Assembly: GCA_011009095.1 (NCBI GenBank)
Contig: VTPC01091064.1
Location: forward strand, 1 to 64,000
Direction: 5' to 3'
Length of the DNA stretch: 64,000 bases
Source: Ignelater luminosus
Taxonomy: Eukaryota; Arthropoda; Insecta; Coleoptera; Elateridae
The notes under the pieces are model-generated. The model saw only the letters and a program-made list of their open reading frames with translations, made no database searches and had not been told where the DNA came from. The position numbers and the translations under genes are program-made. Positions 13,001-23,779 of the stretch are shown here, in pieces; the first letter of the stretch is position 1, and each line of letters opens with the position of its first letter.

Positions 13001-16000
13001 TTATTTTGCGTTTATTTAATAAATTACCTATTCTGTTATTTGCAGCTGATTTGGATTATGTTTTCAAAAGAGGGCTTATGTACAAAGGAATATACTGGCC
13101 CAGTCTTACGAATAGTTTTCACAGTAAACATTTGGAAATGGCTTATTTGCGATATTCACATAGACAAAGACAAAAATCTCTTATTATAGTTAACATAGTT
13201 GATTTATTACTAAAGGTGAGTATAAAAATTGAATTTAGCAAAGCCAAACTCTTACATAGTCATTTTCGTTTTAGGTTGCACTTGCTGTTCTATGGGCGTC
13301 CGAAAATAAAAATAAACAAATCAAACATAGTTCCGAACCAATAATATGGTCTGTATGTTGTATGGCTGCTAACATCGCAGTTTGTATACTGGGATGGTGG
13401 AGATGTTTTGCTAACAACTATTTACATTGGGCAGCTGTCTGTACTTGGCTGCTTTTAAATGTTCAGAGTAAGTTATAGATAATCAATCTTTAGACGTTAG
13501 ATTAATAAATTATGTTTTATTTTTAAGGCTTTATTGGAAAAGGTATTGGTTTTAGCGTTAGAGAAGATTTAGTTTGGTATGTTTTGTTTACAATATTTGT
13601 ACCATATGCGATGTTGCCATTACCCCTTCGATGGTGTATGATCTCTGGATGTGTTTCATCCATTGGCCATATAGTGGTTGCCACAATAGAAATGTATAAA
13701 ACTGAAGATGACACGGTAATGTTAGATTCAGAAACTTATGTTCTTTACATTGTTAAAGTAGTCATGCAAAAATTGACCTTTCTATACTTGAAGTATATAA
13801 TAGTAACAATTAAGGTCAAAACAAGCTGTTTATATTTTCAGGACGACGATCAAAATTGCCGTACTAAAAGAATTGTGGCAAACGCTTTACTTTACGCAGC
13901 AGTAAATTTTGCTGGGATGTACACAAAATATCTAACAGATCGCAGTCAGAGAAAAGCATTTTTAGAAACTCATCGTTCTATGGAAACCAGATATAGAACT
14001 CAAGCCGAAAACGATAGACAGGAAAAACTATTATTATCCGGTAATTTAATTCTGGTTTTAGATTTTTATTAGTGATAAATGCAAAGTGTTGCGTTTTCAG
14101 TTTTACCAGATTTTGTTGCTAAAGAAATGATACGAGACATAGCAAGAGAGGAAGAGAGAGGTGGAACTTTTCAACCCCATCAATTTCATAAAATTTATAT
14201 TCATCGATACGAAAATGTTAGCATTCTTTTTGCTGATATTAAGGGTTTCACAGGTAATAAGACTAAAATATAATTAAAAGATGAAACATTAATGTTTATT
14301 TACAGCTTTAGCTAGTCAGTGCAGTGCCCAAGAGTTGGTTAAGATTTTGAATGAACTTTTTGCTCGTTTTGATAAACTGGCTACGGTAAGTTTTATAATT
14401 CTGTTTATCTACTTACTGTTAATATTTATCATTAATGCTATCATAGCACTTCAGGAATTACCAAACAAAATCTTGTTTAGATGATATGTAAGGCTCAATT
14501 TGGTGCTCAATTAATTAAAAAAAGAAAAGTTTTTAGATCAGAATGTGGAATGGAAAAGAATTTAGGAACGCTTGTAGATTCTGCAAACTGCAAAAAGACG
14601 ATTGATCTCTACAGTAGTATACTATGAGAAAAAAAGGTTTTCCAAATTTATATATAAAAACAATCCAATGAAGCTTTCAATAATATCTTTTCGAGGAAGC
14701 TATGTATGGAAACAAATCGGATTTTGCTTGCTTAAAATGGGGCTTTGTCTTCAATTACATTTTAATCTCATCTATCTTCTTGATGCTTTTACGTATAGTA
14801 ACTGATTGGATTTAGCTCTTGGTAACCCTTCTCAAAGCAGTTATAAGTCATTTTTCTCAAGGATATCAGTCGAGCATTTTCGTAACTAATTTAGCTTTGT
14901 TCTCAATTAACCTTCTCGAGGAAGCTATGCTCAGAAAACAATCAAACTTTACTTTCTATGATCGATCTTGAAGGACATTGATTGATTTAGTACGATCTTT
15001 ATTAATCTTTACAAGGGACTTATTTATGGTAATTAATCGAGCTTTGTTCTTTATTTTTCTTCTCAAACCTATGCATACTACCTTTCTCGATGGGCATTGA
15101 GTTTGGACATTCATTAATCTATTTAAACGATTTGGTAAGTAATCTAGTTTTGTCGTTCATTAATCTTTTCGAAGAAGCTATGCACGGAAAAAAGTAAGGA
15201 TCTGCATGCGGTGGCTCACAATTGAGCGTCGCCCTCTGTTATTTTTTTCAAAAAGGTTACCGATTGATCTTTACCCACCTTTTATCTTTTCGCGGGGCTT
15301 ATGTACCGTACCTGATCTGGTTTTGTCCCTCCTTAATGCACAGAAACAAATCAATCGAATTACCTATGGTGACTTACTTTAGCTTCCATGATCTTTAAAA
15401 GGCAATGATTGAGCTTCCATTTTGGTTAGTATTTACGAGGATTTTATTTATAGTAGTTGAGTAAGATTTTTATTTTATTATCATGCTATGCTTTCCTTCA
15501 CTACTTTTATAGATGGGCAACCAGTCTTGACCTTCATTAATCTACTTGAACGGCCTGGTAAGCAATTTAATTATTTTCGTCCTCTATTAACCTTCTCGGG
15601 AAAGCACAAGCACAAAATCAAAATGGGTTTTGTTCTGCGGCGACTCACGGTTGCGCCCTTTTATATATTTTTATAAACGATATCGATTTAGCTTTGCTTA
15701 CCGTTAATTGCTTCAAGGAGTTTATGTATCATGACTGATCAATTTTTTTTCTTTCATCAACCTCCTTGAGGAAGCTATGCATAGAAACAAAACATGCGGC
15801 AACCCAATTTGTTTTTCTCGAAGGACATTAATTGAGCTTTTATCTTTATTAATCTTCCAAAGCAGCTAATGTATGGTAACTGAGCTTTGTTCTCTATTAA
15901 CTTTCTTGAGTATGTGCAGGAACAAATCTGGTTTTGCCCTTCGTTAGCTTTCTTGAAGGACATTGATTCATTTTCGACCTTGATTAATGTAATGTAATAT

Positions 16001-17837
16001 AATAATGAAAGGTTTATAACTGGTAAGTGATTGAACCTTGCCTACCATTAACCTTTTTAGGAAGACTATGCACGAAAGCAAATTGAGCTTTGGCTTCAAA
16101 CGCGTTACCTGCGGTGATTTACGGTTGGGTCTCATCCTTTTATATTTTTCTCTTAACAAAGAAAAGAAAAGCAAGAAAACAAATCAACCGAATAACCTAC
16201 AGTGACTTACTTTACCTTTTATGGCATCTTTTATTAAATTTTGATCTTTATTACTCTTCTTTGTCCTTCATTAATATTCTGTAGGAAGGTATGCACGTAA
16301 ACAAATCGAGCTTTATCGGAAGGAAACAAATCAGATTTTGCAGTGGCTCACAGTTGGGCTTTCAATTACTTTTCCCAAAGACCTTGATTTGGTGTTAACC
16401 TTCATTGATCTTTTCTGGAACCTATGCAGAATAACTAATTGGACTTTACCTTTCCCAAAACACAAGTGGAGCTTTACCGTTCCGTAATCTTTTTAGGGGG
16501 TCTATGCATGGTAGCTGATTCCTCTTTCTTTTCAGTAGTCTTTTTGAATAAGCTGTGCATGGAAACAAATAGGATATCACTCTTAAGAGGACCCACAAGC
16601 GGATGCCAACAGACGTATTTTACCTTCGTAGAAAGACATTCATTGGGGTCTGAGCTCAATTAATCTTTTTGAAGAAGCTATGTGCAGACACTGCCCGAAA
16701 TGTACCCTTCAGTAACATTTTTGAGGAAGTTAGATAAGTTAACTAATAGGATTGGTCTTCAAACAGGCCATTTACAGTGACCTACACCTACGATCGAATT
16801 CTCGGATTCCTCCCTCCATTAAATTTTTGAAGAAGATTATGGGCAGAATCTATTTTTCATTTCTAACAGTTTATATCATTTGCCAAAAAAATCTTTACAT
16901 GTCGAAAATTGGAAGATATAGTTTGTAAATTTTGGCATATGCCCATTGCACTATAGAAAAAGAATTTGCATGGCTACAGGCAGATGTGAATGAACGATAA
17001 AATTTTCTATTCTTTTTATTGTATCGTAAACACGGACAAGAATAAAAATGGTAAAGTTCATTCTATAGAGGTTCCTTTTATTCATATGAAACCAATCATA
17101 AAATATTTGATAAACAAAAACATTTCCATGCATAACATCTTTTGTTATTAATACATATTGTTATTGAATTTATTGGTTGTTTCTGACCATTCTGATATTG
17201 AAATATGCTAGTATTTTAAGAGGGCCTAAAACAGTTATGAGATAAATGGGACAAAATCTATAGAGCACAGGTGTAATGTATGCTAGGTAACTAACTGTAA
17301 TATAACAAGAAAGTTGTTTTAATGCATAATAAATGTGTGTTTGGTTAATGAACTACCATTTGGAAAGAGCAAGTCTGTTGCTGAAAACTTAATTACATAA
17401 AGAGTAAACTTAAAGTTGGATAAAGTTTTGTTTTGCGTAGTACTATAAATAATTAATAAAACTGAAGTTGAACGTTGTAAACCACAGATAGTAATGTTTT
17501 AGAAATAAATAATAATAAATGATAGAAATATTTTTACGCTTCATAATTTTCATCATCACAATTTTTCCTTTCTGTTTTTGAAACCAATCGATTTTTTGCT
17601 ATGTAATTATTTATATGACATTACACATTAAAAATTCATTTGATGTAGGAAAACGGTTCATATTATAAATTATTTGTTTATTCACAGGAAAACCATTGCC
17701 TAAGAATAAAACTTCTTGGCGACTGTTACTATTGTGTTTCTGGCCTCCCCACACCAAGAACGGACCATGCCCATTGCTGCGTTGAAATGGGACTACATAT
17801 GATTAGGGCAATAAGAGACACAAGACATAAAACTCAG
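9922..17837 (+). CDS. Adenylate cyclase, ADCY8/Ac78C-like (partial gene, nine exons)
   Basis: A membrane adenylate cyclase converts ATP to cyclic AMP at the plasma membrane. Nine exons splice in a continuous frame with GT-AG junctions and give about 501 residues: a Ser/Asn/Asp-rich cytosolic tail, a helical block with hydrophobic runs in exons 3-6, the linker ending [16 protein letters not shown], and the start of catalytic domain C1. C1 shows [15 protein letters not shown] with the first metal-binding Asp, the stretch [17 protein letters not shown], and [12 protein letters not shown] with the second metal-binding Asp. The wording [13 protein letters not shown] and [19 protein letters not shown] is closer to the type 8 subgroup (Ac78C in Drosophila) than to types 5/6; that assignment is from memory of the family. 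The 5' end is missing because exon 1 here starts in mid-codon. The 3' end is also missing: the next expected block (about RIGIHSG onward), the second helical block and C2 were not found downstream. No inactivating change is visible in the nine exons. Confidence 0.9.
10164..10356 (+). CDS. Adenylate cyclase exon b (polar N-terminal region)
   Basis: Sixty-four codons plus one base, rich in Asn, Asp, Ser and Thr, ending SFTEMQ before GTAAGT. The polypyrimidine tract before its acceptor (CATAAAG) is weak, so the 5' edge could be off by a few bases. The 64-bp gap to the previous exon is a short but typical insect intron. Confidence 0.7.
10357..13045. other. 2.7-kb cyclase intron
   Basis: Non-coding for the cyclase. 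It holds a few unassigned short frames on both strands and one decayed coding-like stretch at about 12,560-12,900 (listed separately). No clear transposon ends seen. Confidence 0.6.
12560..12900 (+). pseudogene. Decayed coding-like stretch of unknown family
   Basis: One + frame reads as plausible protein interrupted by at least four stops: pieces such as [45 protein letters not shown] and [18 protein letters not shown]. The residue mix looks like a real ancestral coding sequence rather than noise, probably a retrocopy or transposon protein. I do not recognise the family. Confidence 0.35.
13046..13215 (+). CDS. Adenylate cyclase exon c (entry to membrane block)
   Basis: Starts after TTATTTGCAG, ends before GTGAGT. 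Encodes a juxtamembrane stretch with [20 protein letters not shown], then [20 protein letters not shown] leading into the first transmembrane helix. The pattern of a short conserved motif before helix 1 is typical of class III membrane cyclases. Confidence 0.9.
13275..13467 (+). CDS. Adenylate cyclase exon d (transmembrane helices)
   Basis: Starts after GTTTTAG. Encodes [11 protein letters not shown], a short polar loop, then hydrophobic runs around [18 protein letters not shown] and [12 protein letters not shown]. The exon ends in phase 1 (one base of a Ser codon). The intron before it is only 59 bp. Confidence 0.9.
13528..13715 (+). CDS. Adenylate cyclase exon e (transmembrane helices)
   Basis: Completes the split Ser codon and encodes [17 protein letters not shown], then two hydrophobic helices ([18 protein letters not shown] and [18 protein letters not shown]), ending EDDT before GTAATG. 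Exact phase continuity with both neighbours supports the boundaries. Confidence 0.9.
13842..14040 (+). CDS. Adenylate cyclase exon f (last helix and coiled linker)
   Basis: Encodes [20 protein letters not shown], the final helix of the block ([18 protein letters not shown]), then the polar linker [20 protein letters not shown] and [11 protein letters not shown] that precedes C1. In membrane cyclases this linker forms a signalling helix/coiled coil between membrane and catalytic domain. Confidence 0.92.
14101..14253 (+). CDS. Adenylate cyclase exon g (start of C1 catalytic domain)
   Basis: Opens with [20 protein letters not shown] and contains [17 protein letters not shown]. The Asp in FADIKGFT is the first of the two C1 metal-binding aspartates. 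Acceptor GCGTTTTCAG, donor GTAATA. Confidence 0.95.
14306..14385 (+). CDS. Adenylate cyclase exon h (C1)
   Basis: Encodes [20 protein letters not shown] then RFDKLAT, a hallmark C1 segment. Ends before GTAAGT. The following intron is 3.3 kb and largely made of degenerate minisatellite. Confidence 0.95.
14600..16860. repeat. Degenerate minisatellite filling a cyclase intron
   Basis: A diverged repeat with recurring GAAGCTATGCAYGGAAACAA followed by TCGAGCTTTG, TTAATCTT and TTCTCGAGGAAGCT. Copies of the AAGCTATG core occur at about 14,698, 14,928, 15,174, 15,769, 16,062, 16,285, 16,550 and 16,674. Interspersed units carry GCGGTGRCTCACRGTTGGGC (about 15,215, 15,635, 16,107 and 16,340), close to the 42-bp unit at 2.96-4.1 kb and 37.2-37.6 kb. 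It lies wholly inside the intron between cyclase exons h and i. Confidence 0.7.
17688..17837 (+). CDS. Adenylate cyclase exon i (C1, second metal-binding Asp)
   Basis: Encodes [40 protein letters not shown] and [10 protein letters not shown] before the donor GTCAGA. The LGDCYYC Asp is the second C1 metal ligand. This is the last cyclase exon I can find. The next block expected in the family (around RIGIHSG) is not visible in the remaining 46 kb. Confidence 0.95.
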
Positions 17838-18949
17838 GTCAGATTTTCAATTTTTATATTTTTACCTGTCCTAATTTTTTTTTGCATTTTCCTATTAATT
17901 ATTGCGATTCACTATGTACTATGGTAAGTCGACGAATAACGGAATACGGTAAAAGAAGGCGTCAAATAAATTAAGTAGTTAATCTAGATGTACTATATCT
18001 TTTTTCTGCAAACTTTTCCAAAGTAAAGACGACCAACGCACATTATTCTTAATTTAGTAAAATCCCGTTTCTCAAATAATTCTCAATATGGTTAAATTAG
18101 AGTTTACACTACAAGTTAAATCTTGTTAAGAACTCCTTTGTGTAAAACATTTGCATGCTGAGTGAAATCTTTATGAAAATTGTTTAGTTACAGTGCCGTA
18201 TTAGATTATTTTACAATAAAATCAACTATAAGCGGAACTATATGGAAAACTTATTTTTATTCTATGAGAAAAAGGAATTCCAGTCAATATCTCTTTTAAT
18301 ATTTTTTTATATTGCACTAAAAATAAAAAATCGTAAAGTAGTAAATTCGAGGAAATTTTACATTTTTTTACATTTGAATCAGGCTGTTCGCATAACAAAG
18401 ACTGGATATCAAATAAAAATTTGTTGACAAAAAGTGAAGAACTTTTATGTCGGAATTTATGGTAGATAAATCTAGAACAAGCTACGCTTCGTAGCAAATT
18501 GTATTGCTGATGCTTCATAGCGGCGGGCTTAAATACCCTCAGTAGGGTTGTGATATTCATAAAACTTTAAACTGGTACGCACGTAGTTTTATAAATAATA
18601 AATTCTAGAATATTCTCTCTATAATGGTGATGTGCGTAGTTTATTCTGCCTTTAAAATCATTTTTGAATTAAAAGTCTCTCTAAAGCTAACTTTAGAATA
18701 TCTAACAATATTTATTATTATATACGACTATAATATGCAAGAAAAATACACCAAAATATGAATTATTAAAAAGGATGCTGTGTGACGTTAAAAAACGTTA
18801 CAATGACCCCTTTACAGAGGTAAATCTACTTTGATGTCTATTTATAGGTTTTTGCTTTATTGTATTTTATTCTTCCCTATTTTATTTTATTTTTAATTAA
18901 TGTTTAATGTCACTTTCTTAATATACAATCAGTTAGAGTAGTAAGTAAA
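17838..18949. other. Non-coding, probably cyclase intron
   Basis: No exon, repeat array or transposon recognised. A small perfect hairpin (GCTACG, CTT, CGTAGC) lies at about 18,481-18,495. Confidence 0.5.
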
Positions 18950-19078
18950 TATACAGAGTATGTCAAGAAAAATCTGACATACTGCAACAACCTGTTTCAA
19001 TATGAAAACAGTTTTTTGCTATTGTAAATACTAAGCCAGATAACCTATAATGATAATCAATCTGACTCACCCTGTATA
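18950..19078. mobile_element. Short MITE-like element with TATACAGRGT ends
   Basis: A 129-bp unit whose left end (TATACAGAGTATGTCA) and reverse-complemented right end (TATACAGGGTGAGTCA) form an imperfect inverted repeat extending into a shared AGA. No coding capacity. The termini resemble motifs flanking the piggyBac insertion nearby. Confidence 0.5.
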
Positions 19079-19767
19079 GTGCCCAATAACTAAAAAGAGC
19101 TACTCACCTACTTTTAATCCAAACTTGATTATTTCATTTATTTTTCACTTTTATAATTCGTCGGCTTAATCTGCAAATGCAGCAAGTCCGTTTCATTAAA
19201 ATTGAAATTTATACAGAAATTTGTTGAAAAATATTTTAGTCTTGTTTTTTCATTAATAAAGTCCATTACAAACCCAGGGATCTACTAGGTCTGCAGTGGT
19301 AGAATATAGTAATTAATTATTTTAGAATATCATAAAATGCGAACCAAAATTTGATGTACAGTATTATGATTGCAAAATTTTTTTGTCTTCATGCAAAATT
19401 GTTGTTTTCGGACTTACCGCAGTTGTATCCTAGATAAACTTAATTGACGACTGTAAAAGTGGATCTTAAGCCAGAATAACCTACAATTCTAACATCAGTT
19501 CTAAGAAATATTTATCAAGTTAACTGTATGAAGACATTTAACATGGTAAGCGTAGGATTTTAGACTTTAATTAGCCTACTAAACTAAAACAAAGCGGGCT
19601 GGTTGCTAATTATTTTGAAACATCTAATAACAACATCAATAACAATACATCGCGTTGATAACCAAAATTTGCCCAATTTGGTACAAATCAAGGTTAAGAA
19701 GATGCCTCAAATTCTGAAAGTATACAGGAAGATTCTCAGCTTTTGTTTTTATACAGGGTGTATTTAA

Positions 19768-19786
19768 CCCTTAAATCTATACCCAG
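19768..19786 (+). repeat. piggyBac left terminal inverted repeat
   Basis: Begins CCCTT immediately after TTAA and continues AAATCTATACCCAG. Pairs with the right end at 22,126-22,144. Confidence 0.85.
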
Positions 19787-20084
19787 GTACCCGGGTAACT
19801 TTTTAAAAGTTTTTTGTTCTTTTTACTATGGTAATTAAAAAAAAATTAGGTGAGCCTTTGTTAATTTCTCAATGGTATAGTTATGAAGTGAACTACAAGA
19901 GATTTTGCCGAAAGTCATATATACAGGAGGTTAAAACTGACATTTATGTTACTTCACCTTTGTTCTATACCCAGGTACCGAGGTACTTTAGTGAATTATC
20001 TGGACAGAAAATTAAAAATGCTGTGGTAATTGAGTTTTATATTAGCTTAATGAAGAATAGTAACGAATTTCTACATTGCTTAGC

Positions 20085-21882
20085 CTACACGCACTGTTTA
20101 CACTTCGTTATTGTAAGAGAGTGTTCATTACAAAGCGGCCGGTTGCATCCACTGCAGGATATTCTTATTTTACGAAAACGTTGCTCTGCCATTGATACAC
20201 ACATGAAACAGTTTCCGACTACCTTTCGCCGACTTGTAGCGTCTCGAGGTGGAGAATTTCTTAGGTCTGGATTTTTTTCAGAATCTGCAGCAACTAGCGG
20301 TGTACCTAGAACGCATTCAATTCCAAGCCTGGTTAAAAAAGTCCTGTAAACGTTTGGAATCTTTGACTGCATAAGAATAGCAGGCATTGATAGCTGTTTT
20401 CCCAACTCTTTCAAGAATCTACCTCGATAATTCGTCTGATTCTGAAACTGGGGGTGTAAATGATATATGCTGCTAAAGCAGCGATATCCAAGAGATTGTA
20501 GAAAAATGCTACCGGCCAGTGTTGAGTTTTTCGTTTTGTGGACACCATTTTATCCATATTGTCTACTCCACCCTTGGACTGATTATAATGCTGAATAATC
20601 TCCGGTTTATTCTCTGTGACCAACACATTGCCGTCACGGTGCAAGGTTGACAATAATACAACACATCTATTCTTTTTCGGTACATATGAACATATGGTAA
20701 CATTATCTGCACTAAATCCAAATACTGAGGATTCCGGTTCATGTTTTGATGAAGACAGCATTACCGGTGGTATATAGGGTTTGTTGCGTTTCAGTGTACC
20801 GACCACAGTAAGATTCCAAGATAGAAGCAAACGAGCTAATGGAAGAGACGTAAAAAAGTTGTCCATTGTCACATTTCGGCCTGAGTTCTTATACCGATGA
20901 CACAAGTCTTTTACTACTCGCTCACCCTGATTCGTTTCACGTGCAGCTGTTACCTTACCTGTGTATATTTGTCCAGTAAGAGGATATGGATTTCGTGCAT
21001 TACATACCCACCACACTTTGATGCCGTACTTTGCTGGCCTAGATGGCATAAATTGGGTGAATCTTGTTCTTCCCTGTTCGTCAACAGTAAGTCTATCCGA
21101 TGGAGAGTAAGAAGATCGCAAGTTAGCATTGAGCAGATTGAATATATCTGTGATTGCAGCAGCTTTATCAGTTGCAAGGCGGTTTGCACGACTGTTTGCA
21201 TTATCAAAACGTAGAAATCTGCTGATGCTCCAAAATCTATTCAAACCCTTTGCTGCTCTGTACAAAGGATTAGCATCTGTTTTTCATAAATCTACTGTAG
21301 GTTCGGATTTTGAGTGGTGTACACCTGCAGTAATTATAATCCCCAAATATGCTTCAAACTCTTCAGGTGTAAAGGATTTCCAAACTTTTGCAAGATTTCC
21401 AGGTTCTCGACATTATATGCTGCATAGACACTATTTGCTTTTCGATTAGTTTCTCGAATTATAATATTGCACATTACATCGCTGAATATACACTTAAAAG
21501 TTTCACAAATAGAAAGCATTTGAGTCGATTTCGTAGGGCCAGACTTCTCGCGTAATATGTTGTGCTTTCTTACACGACCTGTTTTAGGGGGTGTTCGGTG
21601 CCAAACAGTTTTATCCTTTCCAAATAAACAATTTGCGTCAGAACTTTCATCTGCGGAACCTTCGCTCTCGTTATCACTGCTGTTTTCGTCCTCTAGTTCA
21701 ATACGGTTTTCGGAATTTTCAAAAACATCTTCAACAGCCGATGATTCATGCTGAGCAGCCTGTGGAATAAATTCTTTGTCAACTTGACCTTCATCTACAT
21801 CCGATTGGCTGTCCGACAAGTTGGCAAGTTGACGAATATATTCTTGTTGTTTCTCATAAGTCATTCTAAACAGACGGTACAT
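20085..21882 (-). pseudogene. piggyBac transposase, frameshifted
   Basis: Three collinear frames make up one transposase of the usual 550-600 residues. The N-terminal piece (21,882-21,334, 182 aa) is acidic. The core (21,265-20,411, 284 aa) holds the DDE_Tnp_1_7 fold with all three catalytic aspartates: LTVDEQ (residue 62 of this piece), VTMDNFFTSLPLA (135) and KGGVDNMDKM (235). The C-terminal piece (20,414-20,085) carries the cysteine-rich zinc finger seen as CFMC, CSGC, RPLCNEH and CKQC. Breaks: a frameshift near 21,340-21,400, an in-frame TGA replacing Trp near 21,290, and a frameshift near 20,455. Everything else is well preserved. It occupies its own element with TIRs just outside. Confidence 0.92.
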
Positions 21883-22125
21883 ATTTTAATTTCAATGAAA
21901 AAGAAAATAAACAACAACTTACCGCCTAAATTTGCTTGCTGCAGCTTCTCGAACCATTTCTACTTTTAAATATAGAACAAATTATTTATGAACCTTTATT
22001 AATTTAAATAAACACGTAATGTCTTTACAAGTTGCATCTAAACATAGATAAGAATAGTCTCACCGAATACAGCCAATTCCACGTACGGTACCCGGGTACC
22101 CGGGTATAGAAGACAGCACAAATAA

Positions 22126-22144
22126 CTTCGTATAGACACAAGGG
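22126..22144 (-). repeat. piggyBac right terminal inverted repeat
   Basis: Ends AAGGG immediately before TTAA. Its reverse complement begins CCCTTGTGTCTATAC. Confidence 0.85.
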
Positions 22145-22157
22145 TTAAAATACTTAA

Positions 22158-23219
22158 TATACAGGGTGACTTTTTTTAGATGTTTAGTATGGGGATCTCG
22201 CAAACTAGCGGAGATAGAGAGACGATTAAATGAGGAAAGAATTGCAGTTTTACGAGCTCAGTTTAATGAGCTTTTTGTTTTTTGGAAAAAATGCATGGCT
22301 AACTAGATATCTTGCAAAAACAATTTTTTTGTTATTTTGTTCGGTGTCTATGGCTCTGTTATTATCGACTTTAGAAAAAATGTGTAAAGGAGAAAGTTAC
22401 AGGTAATTATGTGCTCAATAATACAGTCTAACCGAATATTTTATTTAAGCTGTAATGTCTGAGTTATCACACAAGTTTATGTTTTTTCTAATAGAAACCA
22501 TAGTCGGCCATGACTTTATAAAAAAGGCCCTTTTTCAACCATTCTAACGATATACACTTGACATAGTTATTTTTATAAATAAATAAATTGTGACCTTTTT
22601 TTCTTTTCATTTTCGAACTGTTCAAGTAGTAGGCTATGGAAACAATTGATAAATGCACATCGCGTTTAATAATAAAATTCAAGCAAGTTAATAACACTTT
22701 TAAATTTCGAAATTATAAACGTAAATATTTTGGTGTAAATATTTATTCGTTGAACTTACAATTTTAAATAAAAATAATTCCTGAGAAACTAATAAACAGA
22801 GAATGACAAACGATAAATTAAGAAACAATAAAGGAAATTAGGATATAAATAAAGTAGTAGCAAAACAATGTAATTAAAGTATGTGAAGTATTTAAGACTA
22901 AAGATGTTTAAAGGGTCCACCATTATTTTTGCTTTATTTTCTAATAGTTTTCCTGTAATCCGCTTCTTATTATTGTGAAATCTTTGTTGTAAAATCTTTA
23001 AAAATATATTGCAATACTGCATTGCTGTTGTTATGGAATCAGCAGCTTTGCAACAAGAACTTTAGTAAAATATCATGTAACATTGTTAGCTCGTTTAATT
23101 GATCATATTTTAAAAACAATAGATTTAAGGCACAAAATGCATTTAGCTTTCTGATTCAGATTTTAATGTAGATTCACGTGGTGTACAGACTATGCACCAT
23201 TTTGAATACACCCTGTATA
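22158..23219. mobile_element. Candidate non-autonomous element bounded by TATACAGGGTG
   Basis: The left end reads TATACAGGGTG (22,158-22,168) and the right end is its exact reverse complement CACCCTGTATA (23,209-23,219). The 1.06 kb between is AT-rich with no transposase-like frame. The match is only 11 bp and the motif recurs elsewhere here, so pairing of these two ends is tentative. Confidence 0.35.
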
Positions 23220-23779
23220 TGTAAAACAAGAAAATTTTTTATATGCGTATAATGATTTGAAAGCTTAGTTTGTAAAATCGTAGTTTTGATAAATATGTCT
23301 AGGTTTGATGGTATAAAGCTTTAAATAATTGATTTCTAAGAAGTTTTACCAAAAAGTCAAGGAGGCAAAGCTCATTTAACCATTTTTTTGATTTTCATCA
23401 TTTTGGCTCCTAAGTAGCTAACTTTGTAGTCGCCTTTTGTAATAAATGATAAAAACATAACCTTCAAACTTTAAAAAGGTATGTCAAAGTCATTCCAATA
23501 TAAAAAGCCTTATTTACACAATTTCGCATTTATTTCACACAACTCAATCTGGACTGATTACTTCAGTTGTGATAGATGTTTCAAGTCAAGGCTAGGCTAT
23601 TTGTTTTAATTTTATAATACAAAATGGGGTTATGTACAGAAGTTCTCAAGCACAGCACCCAGTTATTCCAACTCTGAAAGTATTCAACATTTGTATTAAA
23701 ACCATTTATCGTAGTTTGGTTTCTTTTACGCCCTTCTACTACCCTTTAGAAGGAAAGAAAGTAGTTACCATCAGTAATA

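Larger units (their letters stand above)
19768..22144. mobile_element. piggyBac-type transposon, complete ends, broken transposase
   Basis: The element is 2,377 bp and is flanked on both sides by TTAA (19,764-19,767 and 22,145-22,148), the piggyBac target duplication. Its ends are inverted repeats: left CCCTTAAATCTATACCCAG, right (reverse complement) CCCTTGTGTCTATACGAAG, sharing CCCTT and TCTATAC. Subterminal copies of the palindrome-rich module GGTACCCGGGTA occur near both ends (about 19,785-19,797 and 22,088-22,106). Size and architecture match the family. The minus-strand transposase inside carries frameshifts and a stop, so the copy is probably non-autonomous now but looks fairly young. 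Confidence 0.93.

Noticed and set aside
18481-18495. Small perfect hairpin resembling a terminator or pre-miRNA
   Set aside because: A stem of only 6 bp is too short for either.
19828-20349. 173-residue + strand frame
   Set aside because: It lies antisense to the piggyBac transposase C-terminus and has no family resemblance.
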